Below, one piece after another: positions 35,154-47,779 of a stretch of 64,000 nucleotides of DNA. The stretch comes from Phlyctochytrium arcticum (taxonomy: Eukaryota; Chytridiomycota; Chytridiomycetes; Chytridiales; Chytridiaceae), in NCBI GenBank assembly GCA_025602905.1, contig JAHLKI010000007.1, positions 434,001-498,000 of the forward strand, written 5' to 3'. Position 1 is the stretch's first letter. Each line of letters begins with the position of its first letter. The translations under genes and the position numbers were made by a program. A model generated the notes under the pieces. That model ran no database searches and was not told the origin of the DNA. It saw only the letters and a program-made list of their open reading frames with translations.

Positions 35154-37202
35154 ATGAAGGTCCGCAATCCTGCGGGGAAACCGCCCAAGAAGCCCATCTT
35201 GCCCCCAGATTCCTTGTCGATTACCGAGCAGATCTTCTTTCAATCTGCATCACAAAAACCTCAGGTAAGGAGTGCATTTCTTGTCACAGAAAGATTGCTG
35301 TTTGTTTATCTTTGCATTGCTGCGCAAACAGGTTATCATGACATTTCTGCTCCGTCTGCACCTTCCCCCATCGACACCCAAGGTTTCTCTCCAGCGGCTC
35401 TCTGAAATCCTTCAAATAGCTGCTGCTGACCACCATCGCCTGGTCTCATACGTCGACCCAGCCACTTTGACCACCATACCACTTGGGAAAACCGCGGCCG
35501 ATGTGTCCCATAATGTACGGGTGGTGGACCGGGTTGATGCAGATACATGGAAACAAGTGTTTGGGCAAGATGTCAATACTCGCTTCAACCTGAATGATGT
35601 CAAACAGCCGCTATGGAAAACGTCCATCATTGTGCACCCTTTGATTTCAGGTACAGGATCGGAGTCGACAATGCGACCAGCCGACAGTGCGATAGCATTA
35701 AATGACCCTGTCGAGGAGCTTTTAAGAATGGATTTACCCATCAATGCCATCCCCCAGTCGGTTGTCCAGGATGCCGCGTGGTCTTTGGGCCCGTCGCCCG
35801 AATCCTACTCACCAAAAGTAGTACAAGACGCGTCAAGCGAATGGAAAACATCTTCCCCCCTCGTCCCGAGTCCCCATCGGGAAAAGGATCCCCGCCATTT
35901 CGAAATCATATTCTCATTTCACCACTGTCTGGGCGACGGACTCTCCATGTACGCGTTTGCGCAGTCATTCCTAGCTTTGTGCACTGCAGAGAATTTCAAT
36001 ACGGATGATCTCAAAGTGCACGAGCATTTGTTGGCCAGTGAACCACCCCCTCTCATGGATAATCTCATAAATCCCAATATTTTCCAAGTGCTTCCTGGTA
36101 TGTTCCATCACTCCTCGCGTTAGAGAACGGATCTAACATGTTGTTCCTCCCTTCAGCTATGGCAGGGCTGGTCAGTGCTCTTGTGTCGGGCAAGAACCGC
36201 ACGAAATATCCTCTCCGTGGAGACTCGGGTCCGATCCTGAAAGATGGCATATATATGCCCGAGACGCAAGCGCTGTACACCCCAGAGTCACAGTCAGCAA
36301 AGTCGATCCCGCTCAAGATATCGACGCTTCAAAAGGTCACGGACATGCCCAATGAGCAGCGCCATAAATCAACTACGTCCTGCCGGTTCTTGTGGTATGA
36401 TGCCGCGTTCGTTGAGGTACTGCGCAAACGGGCCAAGGAGGACAAGACCTCCATGGCGGCCGTTCTGGTAGTTGCTGCGCTGGCCGCAGCACGAACAGCT
36501 CAGGGCTCGCATACCGAAGATCACTCAAAAGGCAGCAATGCGCTGCCCAAGAAGCAAGGTTGGGTAGTGACGTCTACCCTCCGATACCTTCTCCCACAAT
36601 CCAAGCTTCTACAAGGCGGTGCCCGCGACTCTGATCCTGCCATGCGGTTGTTTGGCGGGTACAGTGGTTCTGTCAGTAATGCGGCCCAACTTGGGTCATC
36701 GGATGGACACGGATTTTGGGACTGCGTTCGCAGTGTTCGCAAGCAAGTCTCGCGCAGTCATTGGAGTACGATCGGTCGGTTAAAGCTGGTCAACTGGTGT
36801 TTCAAGCATCAGACATTATGGAAGCGAATCAACCAACGCACAGATTTGTCAAAACTGTCGCGAGCGTTTGCCGTTGAAGTGGCCAACTTGGGGGCGTGGG
36901 ACTATCCTGTCCCCTCCTTCCGGTCTACATCCTCTAACGAGACAACAACGCATGCCACGCTGTCTCACTTTGCCGGAGCTGTGAATTCGTCGTTTGACGG
37001 AGTTCGAGGACTCTTTACGCTTGGAAGCATCACCTTGGGTGGAGATATGAGCGTGTCCATCTCGTATAATCGAGAGGCTGTCTCGGAGATGGAGGCCGAC
37101 GCTTTTGTAACGTCGTTTGACCGATGCATGCGTCTACTACCTGAGACAGCAGGCGATGTGACTATTGGATGGTTGAGACGACCTTCCCCCCTATATAGGT
37201 AG
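35154..37202 (+). CDS. HHxxxDG acyltransferase (alcohol acetyltransferase / condensation-domain-like)
   Basis: Three exons (35154-35264, 35332-36097, 36157-37202; introns 67 and 59 nt) give 640 residues. It starts with 'LPPDSLSITEQIFFQSASQK', typical of the alcohol acetyltransferase-like family where a short helix precedes the fold. The catalytic motif 'FSFHHCLGDGLSMYAFAQSF' contains HHxxxDG, shared with NRPS condensation domains, BAHD enzymes and Atf1-like enzymes. The C-terminal half has 'TSMAAVLVVAALAAARTAQ' and ends 'GGDMSVSISYNREAVSEMEA', corresponding to the second catalytic-tunnel subdomain. No carrier-protein or adenylation domain is attached, so a free-standing acyl-CoA or thioester-dependent acyltransferase is more likely than an NRPS piece. 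Substrate unknown. No signal peptide or obvious membrane segment. Confidence 0.75.
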
Positions 37203-38624
37203 AGCATAGAGGACACTTCTAGATATCTTAGACGATCTTTGGGCTTTATATATATTGCGCGTGTAACATGACCCTCATTTTTCCCAAGTTCTTTCCCAGC
37301 AGTCAGCTCGCGTACTGTTTGCATATATCCTACTCCTTGGCGCCCATAGCCCGCTTACACATACCGCTACCACTGTTCGTCGAGCTGTATTGTTGAGCAT
37401 GTACCTGATCCCACCACCTGGGCCTATACTATGCATACCGGGTTTAATGCTGGCGCCAGAGTCGCGCAACGAACACACTTCATCATCCGGATTCAGTTCA
37501 GACACACAGTCTCTGTTGCATCGGATGCATTTTTTCCGCTCCATCATCTCGAACATCGCGCATTTATGATCCAGGTCCTATGTATATCATATAAGTGCTG
37601 CAGGAGAAAGTATATAGGCCGCCGACGCCGTGGTCGCTCTGGACCAAAGTGCGAAGCACAACCCTAGGTCCGAAATCAACACACGACTACTGTACAGTAT
37701 TAGGTTTGAGGCAAAGAAAGATAGCCGGCATATACAAACATGGCCTCTGGAGGAGGATGGCGGGGGTTAGAATTGGAAAGCACTGGCAGAGAGCATAGTG
37801 GCGGTTGATGAAGCAGAAAGAAACTGTCTAAAGAAATGCCTCGAGATGTAACGAAAATAATGGGAAAAAGCCAAGCGCGACCGAGACCACATTTCTCTCG
37901 ATGCGCACATCCGCCGGGCGATTAAAAAAAATTGTAATAAGAAGCCATGAACCAGGGAGCCCAGGAGGAGCAGCCGGGCCCCCGCTAGGAGTCGTGAAAA
38001 ACTTTTCGCCTCCACACACAGACACCGGCATCTGCATTTAGTGGTGGTTTTTGTTTTGGCAACGGGCGGATATAGGTAAATTCCCTGGAGTGGACCAAGC
38101 AGCCAGCACCAGAAGAACAGAAAACGGGGAGCAGCCCTAATAGGAATTTTCGGATTGTTGCCGGGGAGAGAAGGGCCCGAGACACTTCTTGCTTTTGTTT
38201 GCCTTTTTTTTGACAGTCAATCTCCCAACGACCATTGCCCCCGCCGTACATAGTACATACCTTACCTTTGAGCACCGCTACTAGTATATCGATACCCCCC
38301 CAAGACTGTCGAAACCGAGACGTGAGTATTTGAGACGAGTACTTGACAAGTAGGAGGAGCGTCGGGGACCATAGGCGGTTGCGCTGGTGGATAAAGTTGG
38401 CAAAGGCATCTCGGCCAACGGAGCCGCGGACTTTGGCAATAACCAAGATCCTCAAAGCATTGCCATTGTCCAAAAACTTAAAACTGTCATTTTTCGGCTG
38501 CCTTCTTGATCAGCAGCCTCCTGCTTGCCATCTTTTCGATAAAACCCCCACTGAAAAGCCATTTTACTTATCAGATCTTTTCTTTCCAGGCATCATCATT
38601 TGCAGTTCGCAGCTTCCCACACCG
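37203..38624. other. Long intergenic / 5' leader region
   Basis: 1.4 kb before the CHD gene. A 162-codon minus-strand frame (37985-38473) has no recognisable domain. Most of this is probably promoter and untranslated leader of the remodeller, which may itself hold a leader intron. Confidence 0.45.
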
Positions 38625-41600
38625 ATGAGCGACGGGGACACCGATCCACGCGCTTCTCCTTCCGGAGGGGGGACTGATCCCTTTGATTCGGAATCTTCCT
38701 CGCTTTCAGAAATGTCAGATGCGGAAGGCAGTATCGATACCCTGAATACCGGCGGCTCTATAGCAGCGAATGGATACAAACACGGGAATGGCAATGGTAA
38801 TGCACCCAACGATGATGACGACGACGATGAGTCGGAATCAGCGGAAGGCGACATCTTTGGGGTAATTTATTATCGATAACGCATTCTAGAAGCGTACGCT
38901 TAACGTATCGATATAGTCTTCTGAGGATGAGCCGGAAGGAGTAGACGATGAAGATGATGCGGATTTTGAAGAAGATCTCTCACAAAGGGCCAAAGCAAGA
39001 GCCAAGAAAGATGCCGCTGCCGCACCGCCCGCCTCCAAAAAAGTATTGGGTCCGTCTAAAAAAGAACAAGAAAAGGCCGCCAAGGCTGCCGCAGCTCTTG
39101 AGAATACCATGACCATTCCGATTGGAGACAAGACTGCTATCGAAAAGCTCATTTCGTGGAGAACAAAAGAAGACGGCACCGAAGAGATTCTCGTAAAGTA
39201 CAAGAATATGAGCTACGTCCATGCAGAATGGCTCTCTCGCACAGAAGTGGAATCAAGCAAAATGGGCAAAATGCGCGCCAAGCGCTTTATGGAAAAGCCA
39301 CAATGGGATATGCAGTGGAGTGAAGATGAACCATTCAATCCCTCGTTCCTAAAGATTGATCGTATCTTGGACGAAGGGGAGCTCGGTGACAGCGTTTATT
39401 ACCTTACAAAATGGTGTGCACAAACATATGATGCTAGCACCTGGGAGAAAGCTGCCACTATCAAAGAGGTAAGAGGGGTTTGGCTTGCCACATTTTGGCA
39501 GTTCTGGATCATTGATTGTGCCTCTTTCCTTTATAGCTGGATGCTGAGAAAATCACCGAATTTACCAAGCGCAGACATTTGGATCCCGCAAAGGAAGCGA
39601 GTTACTTTACTCCGCGGCGAAGACCTGCGCCCAAAGAATGGTCCAAGCTTGATGAATCTCCCCTTTACAAAAATGACATGCAGCTCCGTTCATACCAGTT
39701 GGAAGGTCTTAATTGGCTACTGTTCTGCTGGTATAACCGACAAAACAGCATCTTGGCTGATGAGATGGGTCTCGGGAAAACTGTGCAATCAACCGTATTC
39801 CTTAATTATCTTTACATCAACGAGAATTTCCGCGGTCCATTCTTGATTGTCACCCCTTTATCCACCATTGGTAACTGGGAAAGGGAGATTCGAACGTGGT
39901 CGCACATGAATGTGGTCACCTATCACGGACGCAACGAGGCTCGAAAGCTCATTGAGGAAACCGAATTCTACTATCGCGATGCGCAGAATCAACCTATACC
40001 AAACATCTACAAGTTTGACATCATCCTGACGACCTATGAGATGGCCATGTCAGGCGCATCCCACCTGCGGCCTATTCCCTGGCGCTGTGTAGTTCTCGAT
40101 GAAGCCCATCGACTGAAAAATAAAGCTTCAAAGGTATCCGAAATCCTCAAAACTTACCATATGGACCATCGAGTTCTCTTGACTGGAACCCCTCTGCAAA
40201 ACTCCCTGGATGAATTGTGGGCTTTGCTCAACTTTTTGCAGCCAGAACGATTTGGATCGGAATCAGATTTCCAAAGGGATTATGGCAACCTCAATTCTGC
40301 CGCTGATGTCGAAAAGTTGCAGGGTCTGCTTAAACCCCTCATGCTCCGGAGAATGAAAGAGGATGTCGAGAAATCACTACCCGTCAAGGAGGAGACCGTC
40401 ATTGAAGTTGAGTTGACTACAACACAGAAGAAATGGTACCGTTCCATCCTGGAAAAGAATTTCACCTGGCTCAAGCAAGGATCCAAAAAGTCAAACGTCC
40501 CCAACCTGATAAATACCATGATTGAATTGCGAAAATGTTGTATCCACCCTTTCTTGCTCAAGGGCGCAGAGGACCAAATCATGCTGGAAAAAGGGGCAGA
40601 CACGGCCGAGAACCATTTCGAGGCGTTAGTCCAGGCTTCGGGTAAAATGGTCCTTATTGACAAGCTCTTGACCAAGCTAAGGGCCGGTGGACATAAAGTT
40701 TTGATCTTTTCGCAGATGACGAAATGTCTGGATCTCATTCAAGACTACCTCCGTGGCAAACAGTGGCATTACGAACGAATCGACGGTGGAGTGCGTGGTG
40801 ACTTGCGTCAAGCCGCGATTGATCGATTCTCGCAGCCTGACAGCGACACATTTGTCTTTTTGCTGTGCACGCGTGCCGGTGGAGTTGGTATCAATTTGAC
40901 GGCAGCAGACACATGCATCATTTTCGACAGTGATTGGAATCCGCAAAACGATCTTCAAGCCCAATCGCGAGTTCACCGAATTGGCCAGAAGCGACCTGTG
41001 CAGATTTACCGTCTTATTACGCGAAACACGTATGAGCGAGAAATGTTTGATCGAGCCAGTATGAAACTCGGTCTGGATCGTGCCATTCTACAGCGTATGG
41101 ATGCCCAATCACTAGGTGATGGCGGATTTGAGGGTTTGGATTCCTCCAAGCCGGCTCCCTTGTCCAAGACAGAGATTGAAGAGCTACTCAAGAAGGGCGC
41201 CTACGGGGCCATGTTGGATGATGATGCCAGCAATCAGTTTTTGCACGAGGATATTGACGATATCCTAGCGCGACGTACGCAAGTCATCAAGCACGATGCT
41301 CCAGAAGTTTCCGAGAAGGGGTCCATTTTCTCGAAGGCGACATTCTCGGCATCCAATGACAATCTTGATGTAAATGATCCAGAGTTTTGGGACAAGATGG
41401 CCGCTCGGGCCAAACTGGACGTTGTGGAAATCCTTCCCGAACAGGATTTAATATTGGACCTGCCCCGACAGCGGCGTCAGGTCCAACGTTTCGGAGCCGC
41501 AACGGCCGCAGGAAGTCCGTTTGATGATGAGGATAATCCGGATGGACCCAAGAATAGCAAGCCTGATATTGTCAAACCGTGGGCATTGGCAGAAAAGACA

Positions 41601-44537
41601 CGATTAGAACGGGCCATGATGGTCTACGGATTTGCCAACTGGGATAAAATGGTGGCAGAATCGCTTCCCCGACGTACCATCCCGGACGTGAGAGCGTGTG
41701 CCACTGCCATGGCTATCCACGGTCTCAAAGTGGCTAACCCGGAGCCAGAGCTCATCAACGATGTTCGGTTGGCAGTTTTAAGCGAAACGGGCTACAAGAT
41801 TCCAGACAGTTTTGTTATTCCTGAAACACCCTACGAAGGCGCTACTCGCCGACAGATTGCCGAGTATCGAACCTTTCTATTGGACGCACCCGCTGAGTAT
41901 CACGACCATCTCGAGAAACGCGCCAAGAATATGCTCTCTCGCATTGCTATGATGTACTGCATTCGGGAAAAGATTAAGCCGCACAAAAAGATGAAGATGC
42001 CCCGTGTTGTTGGTGCATCACCTGCAAACTGGTGGGGCATGCTTCAAGATCGTGATTTGATTATTGGAATATGCAAGTATGGCTACCAACAGTACGATCG
42101 AATCCGCACTGACCCCGATTTGTGCTTTCATTCGCAAACTTATGCCGATCTACCTGCCGGTGAAGCCGGTGAGGTTGAAGGTGATGACGCTGGCGACAAC
42201 GATGTTGACAAGGATGAGAAGGATCCGGTGGATGCTGATGATTTGGACGATACTGAGGAATCTGCCCGGTTCCCTGCGGCCGAAATTCCGGGATCAGAGA
42301 TTGCGTCAGGAACAGCCACGCCGTCCTTTGACCATGACCACGACAATGAAACGGATGCTCCCGCCCCAGAAGGGGAATCCACCGGACTGCTTTTCCCGTC
42401 ACCTAGCGACCTAGGTTTCCGTCTTCGACGTATCATGGCTGCATTTCAAAAACAGCTGAATGCCGTCGCGCGCGAGGAGGCCAAGCAGGCTCAGCAAAAA
42501 GAACGTAGCCGCCTCAAGGCCGAGAAGGAACAGGAGCGCATTCGGCTAAAGGAACATGAACTTGTTCGCAAAGAAAAGCAAGAATTCCTTCGAACTCTCA
42601 TGTCCTTTGGGGTTGATATCGTGGACGGAGATGTTAACCACCGAGATTGGACGCGCTTCAAGGAATTGTCCAACTTGCGCAAATCGGTCGAGGTCATGGA
42701 GTCGTATTTTGTCAAACTCATGAAACAATGCGATGATATTATCAGCACGATAGAAGCCGAGGCAGCCATGAATGGCGGCGATGGTCCTGTCACTGCTACG
42801 CTCAAATCTGAAAACGACGATACTGAAAAGGCCGACAAATTAGCCGATCCGGACGTGACCTATGATAAGGCCAAGAAGTTGGTAAAGCGGATTGAACAAA
42901 TGCGCATCCTGAGAGACGTGGTCTTGCCGCATCCGCAGCTCGATGAACGGCTTGCTGTACTCAAGCGTCATGGTCGTTCAGGACTACCTACCTGGTGGTC
43001 ACCTGAATATGACAAGCATTTTCTGCTGGGTATTGCCAAGTGGGGCTTGAACCGGAGCGATTTGATTATGGAAGACCCGACGTCGGCATTCTTTCCCCTT
43101 CACCAAGAGTTTTTGCGGTCGCTAGAGGTTCGACGGGTGCACGATATTCCTCGCGACGAGCTGGTCGATGGAAAATGGGAAGAGAAATTTTGGATGCGCG
43201 AGCCTGTTGCCTTGCGGCGATTTGAAGCGCTTTTGGAAGCGGCGCAAAAGGAGTTGCCCAAGAAACCTGAGCGCAAGTTTGGGCGCAAATCCAAACCTTC
43301 GACACCCGATACTACCGTCGAAGAGAATGGTGAGGTACCTCCTCCACCCGAGTCGATCCCGACCACGAAGCGAAAGAGGCGCGCAACGGTTGCGGGTGCT
43401 GCTGCCAGTGCCGAAAAGAGTGCTCGGCGGGCCAAGAAGCCACGGACCAAGCCAGTCGAAATAGTAGAAGAGCCAGTATTGACCAGTGGTGAAGACACGG
43501 ACGCGATGCTGCAGGCGGCACGCAAGCGCACAGACAAGAAGAAGAAAAAGCGTCGTGAAGTGGAGGATTTGGAGGCTTCAATGGAAGAGATGGATATGGA
43601 CATGGACTATGCGACCATCTCGCGTGAATCGCCACGATCGTCGAGAAGTCATGACCGTAAGAAGAAGCGTCATCGCAAGCATCATCAGGAGGTAGAGGCA
43701 GAGGATAGTGCTAGCTTGCAGCAGCGGTCTATTGATGATTCCTCACTTGCCGCATACGATTATGATGGACTGTCGCCTGATGATTCGTCGCGTAAGCGCC
43801 ATCGGAAGAGCAAGCATGACAAACATGAGAGGAGCGAGCGTCGTAAAAAGCACAAGCACAAGCGGGACTCCCACGGTGGCTCCCATGGTGGCTCCCACGG
43901 TGGAGAGCCCGTCGACCCGATGATGGATCTCGGTCATCACCACCATCATCACCACCATCACCATCATGGGTCACCGTCCGTTCACGGCATGCATCCGGCC
44001 GGGCCATCGTCTTCCATGGACCACGAGTATGCATTGCCTCCACCCCGCCACATGTCTCCTTTACCTCCTCCGTCGCATCATCACCACGGCTACCCGCCTC
44101 CCCCATCGCATTCCTACCATCCCCACCCAAATGTATTACCGCCTTTTGCTCACCACCCTCCCTCCCCGACATCCGCGCACCATCCACATTCACCTCACCT
44201 TCCCCCACTGTCCCACATTGCGCTCCCTCCCAGCAGTAGCGGTTCGCATGGTCACCATCACTCCCTCCCGCCCCATTCAGCGTCCTCTTCGTCGTCGTCG
44301 CTTGCCTATGACATGCCGCCTTACATGGAGGATCACCATCGCGACCGTCATCCCCAACATGCTGATCCCTACGCCCATCATCATCGTCACCAGAGTCATC
44401 ACCCTCAACCACCCTCCCAACACCACCGACATCACCGTGACCATGATCTGTCCCCACCTCCCACCCATCATCATCACCACCACACTCAGCAACAACACCC
44501 AGAGCGAGAAGAGCAGATCCATCAGGACTCTGCATAA
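38625..44537 (+). CDS. CHD-family chromatin remodelling ATPase, closest to CHD6-9/Kismet
   Basis: Three exons (38625-38861, 38917-39468, 39537-44537) sum to 5790 nt, 1929 residues. Acidic N-terminus, then two chromodomains ('EEILVKYKNMSYVHAEWLSR' and 'SVYYLTKWCAQTYDASTWEK'). SNF2 core: 'ADEMGLGKTVQST' (Walker A), 'VVLDEAHRLKN' (DEAH), 'LLTGTPLQNSLDELWALLNF', 'LINTMIELRKCCIHPFLLKG', 'VLIFSQMTKCLDLIQDYL' and 'DLQAQSRVHRIGQKRPVQIY'. After the helicase come SANT/SLIDE-like segments: 'NWWGMLQDRDLIIGICKYGY' and 'WSPEYDKHFLLGIAKWGLNR', resembling the paired W-[DE]-x-x-LL-x-G-x-x-KHG blocks of CHD6-9. The C-terminal about 330 residues are Lys/Arg-rich and then His/Pro-rich, with 11 consecutive His. 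Role: ATP-driven nucleosome sliding, bound through the chromodomains. Subfamily assignment was made by eye. Confidence 0.88.
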
Positions 44538-44931
44538 AAGTCCCCTCTCGCCTTTTTATAGTATTTCCTTCTCCGTTCCAGTGTTGATTCCCAGTGCATA
44601 TTTTTACTACCATCATTTTCTTTGTGCTTTTTTGTCAAGGTTGTTTTATTTTTTTCGCAATAGAGTTTGATTATTCAATGTATTAGTTTTGGTTGAATTG
44701 AGCAAGCCCGTTGGTGTGTTGCAGCCTTGGCCAATGTCTATGAAGTGAAGTCCCACCCACTTTGTTCACTACTGTTTCTTTTTGCTTTTGACTGCCATTG
44801 GCCACCATTCCTAGAAATCAAGTATATCATATTCACGATGAAGATCCATCAGAATCTCGTCGGCTGGGAGCATCATGAGCAACTCTCTGGGGGGTTTGTT
44901 TTGAAAAGACATAATGAAAGTCTTGGGCAGA

Positions 44932-44956
44932 ACGCGTCAAACAAACGCGCGACGCG
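44932..44956 (+). promoter_or_regulatory. ACGCG cluster upstream of TPX2
   Basis: Three ACGCG cores within 25 bp (ACGCGT 44932-44937, ACGCGC 44945-44950, ACGCGA 44952-44957), 85-109 bp before the TPX2 start. In yeast ACGCGT is the MCB element bound by MBF (Mbp1-Swi6). Function here is inferred. Confidence 0.55.
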
Positions 44957-45040
44957 ACAGCTCGTCCGGACTTCGGACTTTGCTGGCAAGCAGGGAAATT
45001 CGTTCAAATTGCAAAACCACCCAGAATCTGGCCGGAACAA

Positions 45041-47480
45041 ATGACTCCTCGCCCTCGAACTCCCCGCCCTGGATCGCTCACTCCTCGCCCAGGCATGTTT
45101 GGGTTGCTCGCCAAAGAGGAAGTTCTGGCTGCAGCAACTCAGAAGCAAGTAAAACACGTTCAGTTTGCGACAACGGTTAGCGAATGCACAGCAGACGAGG
45201 ACGCAGATAGAAAGTACGAATTCAATGCGCCGCGCTATCATGATTTTCTGAAAGACGATACGGAGACTGGGGTCGACAAATGGTTTGGTATGAAAAAGCC
45301 CAAAACCATTGATGTACGATAAATCTTGACGCGTCAAATTTACAGATTTTAGGGATGCTACCCCGGTTTGCCATGAATCAGATAAAGACGAAGACTGCTC
45401 CGAAGACGATGATAGCGACAATGGTAGCTTCACGGTACATGATGTATACGGACCAAAGCGGGGATTACTTGCGGAGCTCCTGCAAGCAGCAGGCGGCCCA
45501 ACGCTCGCTGAAGGCACTGCAACTTCCGACAATCGCTTCAACTTTAGTTTGGAAGACTCTCAAATCATTCATGGCGAGGAAAATCATCCCAGAAAACAAT
45601 ACGCTCCTCTAAAAGACAGTGTAAAATCAAAAACGATGACCAAATCCCAAAAGGAAAAAGTCACGCGAGTTCCCGATAAAGCTAGCGGAAGCCGACCACG
45701 TCCTAATAAAGCAAGCACTCAAACAAGACCACGACTTACAATTGCAAAGGAGTTCAGTTTTGTATCAAGACCGTTGAGAGGGGCTTCAAAAGGAGTTCTT
45801 GGCCGGCGATCGGAAGCCGCAATAAGGGTAAGGAATAATGAGGTACTTGATCACTCATCGTCCATTTAACACCTGAATGGCACATGGTAGAAGAAGAAGC
45901 CAGCGGCGCGAGTGAATGGCATGACGCTCCCAAAACCTTTCAAATTTCAGTCCGATTTACGCATGATGGGTAACAACATTACCGAGCCCAAGTCGCCATA
46001 CGTCCCGTTGGCGGTGAAAGTAAAGTCTTTTGAATCCGCGGGGACGAGCCGAGGCAATCCTGGACTCAAAAAGGCTAAATCTTCACTGGTACGATTGAGC
46101 GTTTCACATCCTCTTTTCTGTTGTGTCTGACCATTTAATCCAGCCATCATCTCCGTGGCGTGGTCGCGCTAGGATGACACGTTGTAAGTCGCCGTTTTTG
46201 ATGACAAAATTCCGCACGAAACCGCCCAGGTAAGATATTAGCACTCGAAACTTTTGATCGCCCGCCCCGAACTTGTGTTAAACCCCCGATGCCAGCGCAC
46301 CAACACGCGAACAATTGGAAGAAGAGGAACTCGCAGCAATACAGCCTTTCAAGGCAAAGCCTGTTGATCCGCGAATCCTCGCCCCACCAAAACCACCAGC
46401 TCCCACATTGCACAAACACTTACCGACAATCCCGCAGTCTCCAGCAATTACAAAACCCACCACAACAGTCCGACCACCATCCCCACCAAGAATTATCAAA
46501 GCCAACCCCATATCCAAAGCAATTTTCCAACCTTTCCAACCAGTCATAGAGCACCGCACCATAGCTCCAGGCGAATTTGAATTACCGGGGGACGATATTA
46601 GCCGAAAGAAAAAGCAAGAATTTCAGGAGCGCTTGCGGCAAATGGAAGAGGAGAAGGCGCGAGCAGCTAAATTCCATGCAAGGCCACTGCCTTCAGATAC
46701 CCCTGATGTATGTAAATGTGTACATCTGCAGGACTAACACCATGTAACCCATTTCTTTTTTGCAGTCGCTACCCGCCGTGTCGTGTCGTCAAGTCACCAA
46801 TCCCAAGCCATTCAATCTCGAAACTGATATTCGCGGGGACTTTGCGCGATTAACACTACAGGAGAAATTGGAACAAGAAGAATATGAAAAGCAACGCGCG
46901 CGCGAATTCCACGCGAACCCATTACCCCTGGATGAGCCTTTTAGACCCGAGCCATCCTCACGGCCGCTCACGAATGTGAGTGATGTAGTCTTGAATACCG
47001 ATTTGCGTGCCGAGGAGCGAAAGGCTTTTGAGGACGCACTTCGACAGAAGGAGGCAATGGAACAGGAGTTGCGCGAAACAATGAGAAAAGAGCGCGAGGT
47101 AAGCGGTTTCGCGGCGATGGGGGGCGGTAAAGTATAGACTAAAATTGTCCATATAGTTGCGGGAAATGGAGGAAATAAAGAAACTGCGCGAGCAACAAGT
47201 TCACAAGGCCCAGCCGGTCCTCTATAACAAGTTGAAACCCGTACAGATCAAACCCTCGAATAAGAAATTAACCGAACCGGAAAGCCCCTACTTTGCCGAG
47301 AAGCGGCGCCGGGCTGCACCAAAGCAGACTTCCCAATTGCGACATATCGCACAGGCCGCCGAGGAGTTCAACTCCCTACCATCACAAGGGCAATTTGGAT
47401 CTATCGCTGGCGGTGGTGGCAGTATACTTCAAGCACGATTACTGGCCGAGGCAGATTACAGCGATGATGACCTATTGTAG
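45041..47480 (+). CDS. TPX2-like spindle assembly factor
   Basis: Seven exons (45041-45287, 45346-45827, 45891-46088, 46144-46229, 46296-46707, 46766-47098, 47157-47480) sum to 2082 nt, 693 residues in one frame. Near the N-terminus, 'KYEFNAPRYHDFLKDD' followed by 'DKWFG' mirrors the Aurora-A-activating segment of TPX2 (aromatic-x-aromatic-DAP...WF). Repeated TPX2 elements follow: 'LTIAKEFSFVSRPLRG', 'LPKPFKFQSDLRM', 'FQPVIEHRTIAPGEFELPGD', paired with 'EEKARAAKFHARPLP', then 'NPKPFNLETDIRGDFA', 'AREFHANPLPLDEP', 'LNTDLRAEERKAFEDALRQK' and 'KKLTEPESPYFAEKRRRAA' with a charged coiled coil. In animals and plants TPX2 nucleates spindle microtubules, activates Aurora A and is released from importin by RanGTP. 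Ser/Thr-Pro sites are frequent. Confidence 0.88.
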
Positions 47481-47779
47481 GCGCAAATTTGGAGCTAGAT
47501 TAAGTTTGTGACGTTCTGAGCGCAATAGTCAAGCTTTTTAAATAGATTGGCAGCGAATGTATTTGGGGAGTTCAAGCATATCGAAACGACGCTCCCATTT
47601 GGTGTTTGAGAGGTAGTGCTGTTCTCCGAAATAAGTTATCAGCAATTGTATGTATAGTCTCGTTGTGAGGAGACAAAGAAGGTATCATAAGAATAAAGAT
47701 AGAGGGCGCAAAAAACAAAACAGACAGAAACTCTAACACAGATACACATATATACAGACAGTGGTGCAGTCTAAGTCAT

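Noticed and set aside
37985..38473. 162-codon minus-strand frame upstream of the CHD gene
   Set aside because: No domain, no partner exon, and lies where the remodeller's leader is expected.
43729..44616. 295-codon minus-strand frame with Asp/Gly-rich repeats
   Set aside because: Antisense shadow of the His-rich tail of the CHD gene; composition mirrors the CAT/CAC codons.
44873..45541. 222-codon minus-strand frame
   Set aside because: Overlaps the TPX2 5' exons, which have a continuous spliced frame and family motifs.
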